DNA of 64,000 nt, taken from Sphingobium sp. GTDB taxonomy: Bacteria; Pseudomonadota; Alphaproteobacteria; Sphingomonadales; Sphingomonadaceae. The notes below the pieces were generated by a model. It had not been told where the DNA came from. It worked only from the letters and a program-made list of their open reading frames with translations, and ran no database searches. A program made the position numbers and the translations under genes. Positions 25,180 to 33,722 of this stretch are shown one piece after another (position 1 is the first letter of the stretch; every line of letters begins with the position of its first letter). Location: contig QFQF01000003.1 of assembly GCA_003248935.1 (NCBI GenBank), positions 62,001-126,000 on the forward strand. Reading direction: 5' to 3'.

Positions 25180-25404
25180 ATGCAGCGGATCAAACGCCTC
25201 TTCACCGTGAAGACGAAGTTCGAGGCGTTCCTCATCATCTATGCGCTTGCGCTCGGCGCGACCGAGCGCGGTCTCGTCTATATCGATCAGTATCCCGGCG
25301 TTGGCGGCAAGATGCTGGCCTTGTGCTGCACCGGCGCGGTCTTCATGGCCGGCGGCAAGATGCTGGACGCAGTGGAGATGCAGCGCGAACTCGGCCTGTC
25401 CTGA
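25180..25404 (+). CDS. Small membrane protein, unknown
   Basis: A 74-residue protein with two hydrophobic stretches (FLIIYALALGATERG near 18-32 and MLALCCTGAVFMAGGKML near 45-62). The N-terminus is basic (MQRIKRLFTVKTKF). I do not recognise the family. The codon pattern matches neighbours and ACCAGGG precedes the ATG, so it is probably real. It lies 72 bases after astB. Confidence 0.65.
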   Translation: MQRIKRLFTVKTKFEAFLIIYALALGATERGLVYIDQYPGVGGKMLALCCTGAVFMAGGKMLDAVEMQRELGLS

Positions 25405-25416
25405 TCCCCCTGCCCC

Positions 25417-25665
25417 TCATGCGGGGCGCTTGCGGATCAGGTAGCGATAGATGCCGAACAGGTTGATCGCCAGCAGCACGACATTCTGTGCGCCCAGCGG
25501 CCCTTCCCCGTCCAGCAGGCTGGAGACGATCCAGGCGATGCTGGACCCGGCAAATATGACGAAGCCCCAGCCGGTGACGCGACGGCCGCTGTCGAGCGAC
25601 ACCATGAAGGCGGCGGCCATGCCGCTCAGCGACGCCGTCCATTTGAGGATATCGAGCAGGACCAA
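25417..25665 (-). CDS. Small three-helix membrane protein, unknown
   Basis: An 82-residue protein with about three hydrophobic helices (LKWTASLSGMAAAFMV, GWGFVIFAGSSIAWIVSSLL, VVLLAINLFGIYRYLI). The start is an inferred TTG at 25665, supported by GGAGG five bases upstream. A longer in-frame ORF continues upstream but is antisense to nothing real and has no other ribosome site. It converges with the gene ending at 25404. No family is recognised; it resembles small integral membrane proteins of general conserved-hypothetical type. Confidence 0.65.
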   Translation of the reverse strand: MVLLDILKWTASLSGMAAAFMVSLDSGRRVTGWGFVIFAGSSIAWIVSSLLDGEGPLGAQNVVLLAINLFGIYRYLIRKRPA

Positions 25666-25751
25666 TGGCGCCTCCGGGCGACCGCCGGACACAAAAGCCG
25701 GCACCGGCTGAACGCCCGCGCCGTGCTTTCGGTCCCGCCCGACGCGCGCGC

Positions 25752-26477
25752 TCAGTCCGCTTTGGCGTCGGTCGGCGGGGACGACCGGGCCGTCTGGCCA
25801 AACAATATCTTGCGCTCTTCCTCCGTGCGGATACCCGCCGGATCGGGATTGACGGTCTTGACCAGCGCATAGGCGCGCCCGGTCGCCGGACGCGCGGCGA
25901 TGGCATCGAACCAGCGCTTCACATGCGGAAAATCGGCCAGATCCTGCCCCTGATTGGCGTGGGGCACGATCCACGGGTAGATCGCCATGTCGGCGATCGA
26001 GTAGTCCTCTCCCGCGACGAAGGCCCGATCGGCCAGCCGCCGGTCCAACACCCCGTACAGCCGGTTGGTCTCGTTCACATAGCGATCGATGGCATAGGGT
26101 ATCTTCTCGACCGCATAGTTGCGGAAATGATGGTTCTGCCCGGCCATCGGGCCAAGGCCACCCATCTGCCAGAACAGCCATTGCAGCACGTCCGCCCGCC
26201 CGTGCAGGTCGGCGGGGATGAACCGGCCGGTCTTCTCCGCGAGGTAGAGCAGGATGGCGCCGGATTCGAAAAGGGAGACCGCCTTGCCGCCACCGGCCGG
26301 ATCATCGTCGATAATGGCGGGAATACGGTTGTTGGGCGCGATCTTCAGGAAATCGGGCGCGAACTGCTCGCCCTTGCCGATATTGATCCCGTGGATGCGA
26401 TAGGGCAGCCCCGTCTCCTCCAGGAAAAGCGTGATCTTGTGGCCGTTTGGCGTGGTCCAGTAATAAAGATCGATCAT
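25752..26477 (-). CDS. Glutathione S-transferase (YfcG/Nu-class-like)
   Basis: A 241-residue GST. The N-terminal thioredoxin-like domain begins MIDLYYWTTPNGHKITLFLEE, with the Thr-Pro-Asn-Gly stretch typical of YfcG-type disulfide-bond reductases. NNRIPAIIDDDP and LFESGAILLYLAEKTGRF supply the cis-proline and glutathione gamma-glutamyl site. The helical C-terminal domain has YSIADMAIYPWI. The start ATG 26477 is preferred to an upstream ATG at 26558, which would add an unrelated tail. The substrate is unknown. Confidence 0.92.
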   Translation of the reverse strand: MIDLYYWTTPNGHKITLFLEETGLPYRIHGINIGKGEQFAPDFLKIAPNNRIPAIIDDDPAGGGKAVSLFESGAILLYLAEKTGRFIPADLHGRADVLQWLFWQMGGLGPMAGQNHHFRNYAVEKIPYAIDRYVNETNRLYGVLDRRLADRAFVAGEDYSIADMAIYPWIVPHANQGQDLADFPHVKRWFDAIAARPATGRAYALVKTVNPDPAGIRTEEERKILFGQTARSSPPTDAKAD

Positions 26478-26661
26478 CCGTGCGCCTCCCCGATCGGGTT
26501 TCGAAACCGAACTGGAACATGGGATCGGGATGCCGATCCGCAACCCGCTGGCCAGCATTAATCCGTTTTCGCCGGTTCCGAGGGCCGTTTCGGACAGGCT
26601 TTCGTTCGACGATCATGATCCGCAATGTTGCTGTGCCCCCGAAACAATCGGGGGAAACGTC

Positions 26662-27258
26662 ATGCCGGGATATGCTCTGGACAGACAATATGCGTTCCTG
26701 AGGCAGGATCCGCTGCCGCCCGCCATGGTCCGGGTGGCGCTGGAAATGCTGGGCACGCTGGAGACGCCGGGCACGGAGGACAATCCCGTCATCGTCGGCT
26801 GAGCCGATGAGGTCGCCCGGATATGCGGCCGCCCGTACGACAACTGGGCGGCCGACTTCTATAACGCGGACGAGATATACTGGTGCGGCCTGTTCTGCGC
26901 CGTGGTCGCCGCGCGCACCTGTCAGGGCAGGCCGAGCCGCATGCCGCCGGACAAATATCTCGCCGCGCTCGCCTGGGCGAACTGGGGCGTGTCCGTCGCG
27001 AAAGACGATATCCAGGTCGGTGACATCGTCGCCATCACGCGTACCGGCGGCGGCCATGTCTTCATCGCGATCGGCGTCAGCGCCGACGGCGCGACCGTCA
27101 CGGGGATCGGCGGAAACCAGGACGACGCCGTCTCCATCAAGGAGTTCGAGACCAGCCGCATCTATGCGGTGCGGCGCCCCCCCTACAACATCAAGCCCGC
27201 GGGCGCCCGCAGGGTCGTGCTCGCCCCATCGGGAAACATGGCGCGGTCGGTCACCTAG
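26662..27258 (+). pseudogene. TIGR02594-like peptidoglycan hydrolase gene with in-frame TGA
   Basis: Reading one frame from ATG 26662 (GGGGGAAA just upstream) gives MPGYALDRQYAFLRQDP..., then TGA at 26800-26802, then an open continuation to 27258. Joined, the halves make about 198 residues matching the TIGR02594/NlpC-P60-like secreted hydrolase pattern: LGTLETPG, DNPVIVG*ADEVARI, YWCGLFCAVV (probable catalytic Cys), GDIVAITRTGGGHVFIAIG (catalytic His) and IGGNQDDAVSIKEF with a closing RRPPYN. Homologues usually have Trp at the TGA site, so a TGG-to-TGA change is likely. No downstream start would restore the Cys region. It lies 19 bases before the next membrane-protein gene. Confidence 0.75.
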
Positions 27259-27277
27259 CCGTCCGGGGGAGATGCTC

Positions 27278-28648
27278 ATGAACTGGCACATCGTTCTTGC
27301 CCTGTTGCTCTCAGCCCTGCTGCCCGTCAGCCTGCTGGTCGCCGAATATGAACTGCGCCACGTCAGGATGCGGACGGTCGAGGATCTGCGCGACACGATC
27401 TTCGCACAGGACAGGGAATTGCCGCAGTTGCTTCTCGCGCTCGCCCGATACGACCGGCTGCGTGCAACCAACAGGCCGGGCCGGCAGGACGAGACCAGAC
27501 GCGGCGCGGGCGCCGTCCTCTTCACGCTGATCTGCTTCGGCGGGTTCCTCCTGCTGTTCGATCCGATCGCCTGCCTGCTCGGAGAAACATGCCGGTTGCT
27601 GAGGCTCTCGTCCGCGATTTTCTGGGTACCGATCGAGGTCGCCCGCGGTGCGACGGAATCCACGATCCGGCAAAGCGTCGCCATTGCGGCCACGGCGTTC
27701 ATGGGCGGCTATGTCTTCAGCATCAGCTACCTGATCCGCGCGATGCTGAACCAGGAACTGAGCGCGCTCTCCTTCACCCGGTCGGGGATGCGCATCATTC
27801 TTGGCGTGATCGTCGCCATCGTCGTCCACCATGTCGGCGCCGGAGCGTTGGGCGATGGCAGTATCCAGTTCACCGTGTCACTCGCGACAGCGTTCATCAT
27901 AGGCTATTTTCCGGACCGTTCGTTCAGCCTGATCGCGCGCCTCACGCAAATCCAGATCAAGAGCATCGACCGCGACGCCATGCGCAACGCGCCGCTGATC
28001 CCGCTTGAGGTCATCGACGGCATCGACCATGAAATCAGTTTCCGGCTGCAGGAGAACAATCTGGCGGATGTCCAGAACCTCGCGACGGCCAACCCGATCG
28101 AACTCTACGTCCAGACCCCCTATACCATGCTCCAGACGTTCGACTGGGTATTGCAGGCCCAGTTGTGCGAAGTCGTGGGCGCGACGGCATTCCACGAACT
28201 GCGCAGGCACAAGATCCGCACGATATTCGACCTGGAACGCGCGGTCCTGCCCGAAGGGGTGCCCGAAGAGTATATCCAGGCGATCGGTTCTGTGGTGTTG
28301 ACCGACGCCTCTCCCGCTTTCCGCCAACGCATCGGATTGCCTGCCGACGCATCGATCAAGACGACCTGCGACCCGCTCGTCATCCGTCACATCGTCGCGA
28401 CCCTCAGCGACGACCTGCACATTCATCGCCTGCGCGCGCTGTGGAAATCGGTGATGTCGACGACCGGCGGCCAGCAGGACAACAGCAACAAGCCCCTCTG
28501 GCTGTTCAAGACGCCTCCGCTTCCCGGAGAAGACGAGGAGACGCCGACCGAGACGCCAAACACGCAGAAAAGCGCCGGGCAAGACACGCCACCCCCTCCG
28601 CTATCACCCCCGTCGCCACCCTTAGACCCTGACCCTAGCGGCGCGTGA
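27278..28648 (+). CDS. Multi-pass membrane protein with helix-hairpin-helix-like tail, unknown
   Basis: A 456-residue protein I cannot place in a family. Predicted membrane helices are near residues 4-22, 79-100, 134-155, 170-188 and 197-212. A soluble C-terminal half holds a repeat-like helical region (about 244-325; LEVIDGIDHEISFRLQENN, ADVQNLATANPIELY, ELRRHKIRTIFDLERAV). This looks like helix-hairpin-helix or SAM-like folding. The last 40 residues are a Pro/Asp/Glu-rich tail. ATG 27278 is chosen over ATG 27272 for its spacing to GGGGGA. The larger ORF extending upstream to 26807 is a frame shadow of the broken hydrolase. It probably formed an operon with that gene. Confidence 0.7.
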   Translation: MNWHIVLALLLSALLPVSLLVAEYELRHVRMRTVEDLRDTIFAQDRELPQLLLALARYDRLRATNRPGRQDETRRGAGAVLFTLICFGGFLLLFDPIACLLGETCRLLRLSSAIFWVPIEVARGATESTIRQSVAIAATAFMGGYVFSISYLIRAMLNQELSALSFTRSGMRIILGVIVAIVVHHVGAGALGDGSIQFTVSLATAFIIGYFPDRSFSLIARLTQIQIKSIDRDAMRNAPLIPLEVIDGIDHEISFRLQENNLADVQNLATANPIELYVQTPYTMLQTFDWVLQAQLCEVVGATAFHELRRHKIRTIFDLERAVLPEGVPEEYIQAIGSVVLTDASPAFRQRIGLPADASIKTTCDPLVIRHIVATLSDDLHIHRLRALWKSVMSTTGGQQDNSNKPLWLFKTPPLPGEDEETPTETPNTQKSAGQDTPPPPLSPPSPPLDPDPSGA

Positions 28649-29246
28649 TCTCCGGCGCGATCTTCGGGCAGACGCTCTTGCGGACCAGATCGGCTATCGA
28701 TGAGGCGACGATCGGTTTGGGATCCGACTTCATCGACTCGACGCTCCACAGCACCGCGCCCCTGGCCGAAAGGCCTATCGTCGCGCGCACGTCCGCCGTG
28801 CCCTCCATGCAGTCGAACAGCTGGAGGCTGCGGGACACACGCGCCTTCGTGCTGCGATCGCGACTGTGATCCTTCGTCACCCACACCAGAGGGCGAAAAT
28901 TCGTGCGGTTCGCCATGTCGCCCGCCTTGACCAGCCAGACGGCGCCGTCCTGATCCTGACCGATGACGATCCAGCTACTCTCCCAATTGCCGCTGGCCGG
29001 CGGAGCGGCGGCATCCGGAGCTGCGGGCGGAGCGGCTGGCGCGGTCTTTGCGACAGGTGGCTTGCTGGATACGGCGGCTTGCGGCTTGGCGGGATGGACC
29101 GCCGCCAGGGCCGGGGCCATGATGAGAAGCGCGGCAGTAAGCAACTCGTCCCCCTTTCCCGTCCATGAGAAACAGGGGACACCGTCCAGACACGCGCCAG
29201 AGAACCAGGCCGCCGTCAGGAAGACACACCCCGCGACTCGGTTCAT
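28635..29246 (-). CDS. Exported Ala/Pro-rich protein, unknown (surface-adhesin E-like)
   Basis: About 203 residues from ATG 29246. A hydrophobic start and a Pro/Ala/Lys-rich linker precede a compact C-terminal domain (SSWIVIGQDQDGAVWLVKAGDMANR ... LVWVTKDHS ... CMEGTADV). The W-x-V ... D-x-x-S layout and two cysteines recall the surface-adhesin E-like fold, weakly. An alternative TTG start at 29144, with a strong AAAGGGGGA ribosome site, would leave a short signal-like stretch MLTAALLIMAPALAA. The 3' end overlaps the convergent membrane-protein gene by 14 bases. Confidence 0.6.
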   Translation of the reverse strand: MNRVAGCVFLTAAWFSGACLDGVPCFSWTGKGDELLTAALLIMAPALAAVHPAKPQAAVSSKPPVAKTAPAAPPAAPDAAAPPASGNWESSWIVIGQDQDGAVWLVKAGDMANRTNFRPLVWVTKDHSRDRSTKARVSRSLQLFDCMEGTADVRATIGLSARGAVLWSVESMKSDPKPIVASSIADLVRKSVCPKIAPEITRR

Positions 29247-29324
29247 ATCAGATTTCGTTAACCACCCAAATGGGTGAAGCGACAGGCCAGGCACGGAAAA
29301 CGGCCGGTTTCGGCACTACGCGCG

Positions 29325-30731
29325 TTAACCATCCGAAAATCCGAATGGCGCCCGCGTACGGCGATAATCGTCGGGCAGAACCTGCCGCCCGATCGGCGGC
29401 GCGGACCGGGCGGTGCAGTCGGTGCGATGGCACAGGCGGCATGTGACGCCGATCGGTGTCGCCTCGCGCGGTGCCTCTGCCTGTCCCCGCGCGTAGATCA
29501 GGCGGCCGGCATGCTCCGCCGCACAGGCCAGGGCGATGGACCGCTCGACAACCGGGCTGCCATAGGAGCCACCACCCGCCGTCACCGTGCGGGCGATCGA
29601 GAAGAAGCGCTGCCCGTCGGGCAGCTCGAGCCATTGCGTGACGATCCGTCGCGGCATCCCGAACAGCTGGTGCACGGTCCAGAGCGGACAGCCCCCGCCA
29701 TGGCGGGCAAAGGGGAAACCGGCGCCGTCGAGACGCTTCGACACGTTGCCCGCCTGATCCACACGGATGAAGAAGAACGGCACACGCTCCTGCCCCGGCT
29801 TCTGCAGGGTCGTCAGCCGATGCGCGGTCTGCTCGAAGCTGGTGCCGAACTGGCGGGCCAGCGCCTCCACGTCATAATGCCGCGCCTCCACCGCCCGGGC
29901 GAAGGCGGAGTAAGGCATCATCACCGCCGCCGCCGTATAGTTGGCGAGCGCCCGGCGCGTGAGGCGGGCACCGGCCTCGCTTTCGAAGGCACCGTCCTTC
30001 AGCACGGTATCGATATCCTTGCGCAACTCGATATAGACGAGTTGCAGGGCGAGTTGGAACGACTGGCTGGCGCCATCCAGGGTCTCGTCGATCAATATCT
30101 CGTCACGGTGCCGGTCGAACCGCCGGATGGAACCGAACATCACATCGGACGGCAGGCGCCGGACCCGCAGCCCGTGCCGGCTCTTCAGATAGGCCGTCAG
30201 CCCCTCGACGCCGCCAGCCGCCTGCGCCAGCCGCTCGGCCGCGTCGTCAAGGATCGGGAAGCTGTTGCGCCGGGCAGCAAGAAAACGGCGCGACTCCGCC
30301 ACCGGGTCCGGCCCCTCCACAGCGCCTGCCCCCGGTTCCGCATCCCGGTCGGCCAGCGCGAGCTGTTCCTGATGGTAGGCGGTGTGGAGGCGCAGCAATG
30401 CCTCGGTAATGCCAGGATAGTTGGTGGCGACGTCCGCTACCTCCAGCGGTGGCAGGTCGATGTCGGCGAACATCGGCCCCTTCAGCACGGCCTGAAGCCG
30501 GGCGGTATGCTCGACGCCGCCGTCGCCCGCGACCTCCGCCATGTCCATGCGATAAACCCGCGCGAGGCGCAGCAGCATGTCCGCAGTCAGCGGCCTCTGG
30601 TTGCGTTCCAGCAAGGCGACATAGGACGCGGAAATATCCAGGTCCGCCGCCATCTCGGCCTGGGTCAGGCCGAGTTCGCGGCGCAGCCGCTTGAGGCGCG
30701 GCCCCATGTAAACGGGACGGTCACTGGCCAT
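29325..30731 (-). CDS. scfR: ScfR/RamB/PrpR-type short-chain acyl-CoA responsive regulator
   Basis: A 468-residue regulator. An N-terminal XRE helix-turn-helix spans about residues 10-65 (LGLTQAEMAADLDISASYVALLERNQRP). An IrrE-like domain follows, without a clear HExxH, and then a C-terminal effector region with clustered cysteines (VTCRLCHRTDC). This architecture defines the RamB/PrpR/ScfR group, which controls isocitrate lyase and propionate or acetate genes. It is divergent from aceA, with an inverted repeat between them, exactly the expected context. It probably senses an acyl-CoA. Activator versus repressor mode cannot be read from the sequence. Confidence 0.9.
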   Translation of the reverse strand: MASDRPVYMGPRLKRLRRELGLTQAEMAADLDISASYVALLERNQRPLTADMLLRLARVYRMDMAEVAGDGGVEHTARLQAVLKGPMFADIDLPPLEVADVATNYPGITEALLRLHTAYHQEQLALADRDAEPGAGAVEGPDPVAESRRFLAARRNSFPILDDAAERLAQAAGGVEGLTAYLKSRHGLRVRRLPSDVMFGSIRRFDRHRDEILIDETLDGASQSFQLALQLVYIELRKDIDTVLKDGAFESEAGARLTRRALANYTAAAVMMPYSAFARAVEARHYDVEALARQFGTSFEQTAHRLTTLQKPGQERVPFFFIRVDQAGNVSKRLDGAGFPFARHGGGCPLWTVHQLFGMPRRIVTQWLELPDGQRFFSIARTVTAGGGSYGSPVVERSIALACAAEHAGRLIYARGQAEAPREATPIGVTCRLCHRTDCTARSAPPIGRQVLPDDYRRTRAPFGFSDG

Positions 30732-30760
30732 GATGCGCTCTTACCTACTGCACTTGTATC

Positions 30761-30813
30761 GACTTTACAACTATACAGGAAATGTTTGTAAAGTCTGACA
30801 TGTGGACTTCACA
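30761..30813. promoter_or_regulatory. Inverted-repeat operator between scfR and aceA
   Basis: GACTTTACAA (30761-30770) is repeated exactly inverted as TTGTAAAGTC (30786-30795). A third copy, GACTTCACA, with one difference lies at 30805-30813. The core ACTTTACAA closely resembles the RamB box of Corynebacterium (core AACTTTGCAAA, from memory). It falls between the two divergent starts. This is the best candidate site for the adjacent regulator; binding is inferred. Confidence 0.65.
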
Positions 30814-30881
30814 GGCTCTGCCGCTGGCCGGCGGAGCATCATAAATGGCGCGCATTCTTTCGTGAGCCAGGGAATGCAACC

Positions 30882-32477
30882 ATGTCCTACCAAGAGCATA
30901 TCACCAACACGCAGAAGCTGATCGCCGGCCAGAACGGCACCTGGGACGGCATCCAGGCGGAGGCGGTCGCCCGCATGCGCCTTCAGAACCGTTTCAAGAC
31001 CGGCCTCGATATCGCGCGCTACACCGCCGCGATCATGCGCAAGGACATGGCCGACTATGACGCCGATCCGGCCAACTACACCCAGTCGCTGGGCTGCTGG
31101 CATGGCTTCATCGGTCAGCAGAAGCTGATCGCGATCAAGAAGCATTTCGGCACCACCGACAAGCGCTATTTGTACCTGTCCGGCTGGATGGTCGCGGCGC
31201 TGCGTTCGGAATTCGGCCCCCTGCCCGACCAGTCGATGCACGAGAAGACCTCCGTGCCCGCGCTGATCGAGGAACTCTACACCTTCCTGCGTCAGGCCGA
31301 CGCACGCGAACTGGGCATGCTGTTCCGCGACCTCGACAAGGCACGCGCCGACGGCAACCAGATCGAGGAGCAGCGCCTGCTGCAGGCGGTCGAGAACTAT
31401 CAGACGCACGTCGTTCCGGTCATCGCCGACATCGACGCGGGCTTCGGCAATGCCGAGGCGACCTACCTCCTCGCCAAGAAGATGATCGAGGCGGGTGCCT
31501 GCGCCCTGCAGATCGAGAACCAGGTCAGCGACGAGAAGCAGTGCGGCCACCAGGACGGCAAGGTCACGGTGCCGCATGAGGACTTCCTCGCGAAGGTCCG
31601 CGCCTGCCGCTACGCGTTCCTGGAACTGGGCGTCGAGGACGGCGTCATCGTCACCCGCACCGACTCGCTGGGCGCCGGCCTCACCAAGCAGATCGCCGTT
31701 TCCAGCACGCCGGGCGACATCGGCGACCAGTATAACAGTTTCCTCGACTGCGAGGAGGTCACGGACCTGTCCGCGCTCCGCGGCGACGTCGTCATCGAAC
31801 GCGACGGCAAGCTGATGCGTCCGAAGCGCCTGCCGTCCAACCTGTTCGAGTTCCGCAAGGGCACGGGCGAGGACCGCTGCGTCCTCGACTGCATCACCTC
31901 GCTGCAGAACGGCGCCGACCTGCTGTGGATTGAGACTGAGAAGCCGCATGTCGAGCAGATCGCGGGCATGGTCGACCGCATCCGGGAGGTCATCCCGAAC
32001 GCGAAGCTGGTCTACAACAACTCGCCCTCATTCAACTGGACGCTGAACTTCCGCCAGCAGGTGTTCGACGCCTGGACCGCGGCGGGCAAGGACGTTTCGG
32101 CCTATGACCGGGCGAAGCTGATGAGCGTCGATTATGACGGCACCGAGCTTGCGGCGGAAGCGGACGAGAAGATCCGCACCTTCCAGAAGGACGGCGCGAA
32201 GCGGGCGGGCATCTTCCACCACCTGATCACCCTGCCGACCTATCACACGGCGGCGCTCAGCACCGACAACCTCGCCAAGGAGTATTTCGGCGAGGCGGGC
32301 ATGCTCGGCTATGTCGCGGGCGTCCAGCGCAAGGAAATCCGCGAGGGGATCGCCTGCGTGAAGCACCAGAACATGGCTGGTTCCGACATGGGCGACGACC
32401 ACAAGGAGTATTTCGCCGGTGAAGCCGCGCTGAAGGCCGGTGGCGCGCATAATACGATGAACCAGTTCGCAGCCTGA
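30882..32477 (+). CDS. aceA: Isocitrate lyase
   Basis: Splits isocitrate into glyoxylate and succinate in the glyoxylate shunt, needed for growth on acetate or fatty acids. The 531-residue length and the motif EKQCGHQDGKVTVPHEDF (catalytic Cys221) match the long Pseudomonas aeruginosa-type enzyme, not the 430-residue E. coli type. Substrate residues include DIDAGFGN, GAGLTKQIAV and YNNSPSFNW. AGGGA lies eight bases before the ATG. Control is probably by the divergent ScfR protein through the inverted repeat upstream. Malate synthase is not in the window. Confidence 0.97.
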   Translation: MSYQEHITNTQKLIAGQNGTWDGIQAEAVARMRLQNRFKTGLDIARYTAAIMRKDMADYDADPANYTQSLGCWHGFIGQQKLIAIKKHFGTTDKRYLYLSGWMVAALRSEFGPLPDQSMHEKTSVPALIEELYTFLRQADARELGMLFRDLDKARADGNQIEEQRLLQAVENYQTHVVPVIADIDAGFGNAEATYLLAKKMIEAGACALQIENQVSDEKQCGHQDGKVTVPHEDFLAKVRACRYAFLELGVEDGVIVTRTDSLGAGLTKQIAVSSTPGDIGDQYNSFLDCEEVTDLSALRGDVVIERDGKLMRPKRLPSNLFEFRKGTGEDRCVLDCITSLQNGADLLWIETEKPHVEQIAGMVDRIREVIPNAKLVYNNSPSFNWTLNFRQQVFDAWTAAGKDVSAYDRAKLMSVDYDGTELAAEADEKIRTFQKDGAKRAGIFHHLITLPTYHTAALSTDNLAKEYFGEAGMLGYVAGVQRKEIREGIACVKHQNMAGSDMGDDHKEYFAGEAALKAGGAHNTMNQFAA

Positions 32478-32503
32478 CGCGCGCCCCGACAACCGCGTAA
32501 AGG

Positions 32504-32535
32504 AAAGGCCCGGGAACTTCGGTTCCCGGGCCTTT
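32504..32535 (+). terminator. Intrinsic terminator after aceA
   Basis: A 14-bp perfect stem (32504-32517 with 32522-32535) closed by a TTCG tetraloop, with its right arm ending in TTTT, begins 27 bases after the aceA stop. It is one of the clearest terminators in the window and also lies before the convergent nitronate monooxygenase gene. Confidence 0.92.
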
Positions 32536-32570
32536 TCCCATGGTCTTTATTGAGGTGCCGCCGGGACGCC

Positions 32571-33530
32571 CTACAATGCCGCGCGCGCCGCCTCATACTC
32601 CCGGCGCAGCGTGTCGACGCGCTCGGCAACGGTGGTGACCGACCGGACGGCGCCGATGCCCTGCCCCGCGCCCCAGATGTCGCGCCATGCCTTGCCTTCG
32701 CTACTGCCGAAGCTGGTCACCCCCTCGACCCGCTCGGGCAAAGCGTCCGGATCGAGGCCGGATGCGATCAGCGAGCCGCGCAGATAATTGCCGCGAATGC
32801 CGGTGAAGAGGTCGGTGTAGACGATGTCCGCCGCCCGTCCGTCCACCACGGCGTTCTTGTATCCGTCCGACGCATTTGCCTCCTGCGTAGCGATGAAGGC
32901 GGAGCCCATATAGGCGAAGTCCGCGCCCATGGCCCGCGCCGCCAGCACGCCCCCGCCGGTCGCAATCGCGCCGGACAGTGCGAGCGGCCCGTCGAACCAC
33001 GCGCGTATCTCCGACACCAGAGCGAACGGAGAGATGGTGCCAGCATGGCCGCCCGCGCCCGCCGCCACGGCGATCAGGCCGTCGGCCCCCTTCTCGATCG
33101 CCTTGCGCGCGAAGCGGTCGTCGATGACGTCATGGAGGACGACGCCGCCCCAGCCGTGCACAGCGGTGTTCACGTCCTCCCGCGCGCCGAGCGAGGAAAT
33201 GACGATCGGCACCTTCCACCGCGCACAGGTCTCCATGTCCTGCTCCAGCCGGTCGTTGGTCTTGTAGACGATCTGGTTGATGGCGAATGGCGCGGAGGGG
33301 CTTTCGGGATGATCCCTGTCCCATGCCGCCAGCGTCTCCACAATCTCATGCAGCCACTCGTCGAGCAGGGCGGCGGGCCGGGCGTTGAGCGCGGGCATCG
33401 AGCCGATGATCCCCGCCTTGCACTGGGCGATGACCAGTTGCGGCACCGAGATGATGAACATCGGCGCGGCGATGACGGGCAGACGAACGCGCCGCAGCAC
33501 CTCCGGCAGGCGGGCTGTGCGATCAGGCAC
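32571..33530 (-). CDS. Nitronate monooxygenase-family flavoprotein
   Basis: A 319-residue FMN-dependent TIM-barrel enzyme of the 2-nitropropane dioxygenase/NMO family. Motifs include VIAAPMFIISVPQLVIAQ, GADGLIAVAAGAGGHAG (FMN phosphate site, probable catalytic His), LSGAIATGGGVLAARAMGAD and GSAFIATQEAN. The inferred start is GTG 33530 with AAGGCGG upstream. Members oxidise alkyl nitronates or act as quinone or enoyl reductases; the substrate is unknown. A 192-base gap upstream contains a small hairpin but no gene that I can see. A second, distant family member lies at 36900-37961. Confidence 0.88.
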   Translation of the reverse strand: MPDRTARLPEVLRRVRLPVIAAPMFIISVPQLVIAQCKAGIIGSMPALNARPAALLDEWLHEIVETLAAWDRDHPESPSAPFAINQIVYKTNDRLEQDMETCARWKVPIVISSLGAREDVNTAVHGWGGVVLHDVIDDRFARKAIEKGADGLIAVAAGAGGHAGTISPFALVSEIRAWFDGPLALSGAIATGGGVLAARAMGADFAYMGSAFIATQEANASDGYKNAVVDGRAADIVYTDLFTGIRGNYLRGSLIASGLDPDALPERVEGVTSFGSSEGKAWRDIWGAGQGIGAVRSVTTVAERVDTLRREYEAARAAL

Positions 33531-33722
33531 GCGAACCGCCTTTCGTCATGGCGGGACGATATCGACGTGGCATCTTCCTGAGGCTCCTCTCCGTTGGAAA
33601 CGGGGGGAGCCTATGCATATTTGCGCGAACCGGCATAGGGTTTCCGGCATGATCCGCGTGCCACCCATCCGGCGGCACGGGCCAGCCGCTACGGAATGGC
33701 CGACGGCGGCAAAGCGCGATTT

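Noticed and set aside
26800..26802. TGA read as selenocysteine or tryptophan
   Set aside because: Homologues have Trp here, no selenocysteine hairpin is evident, and the organism's other genes use TGA as a stop.
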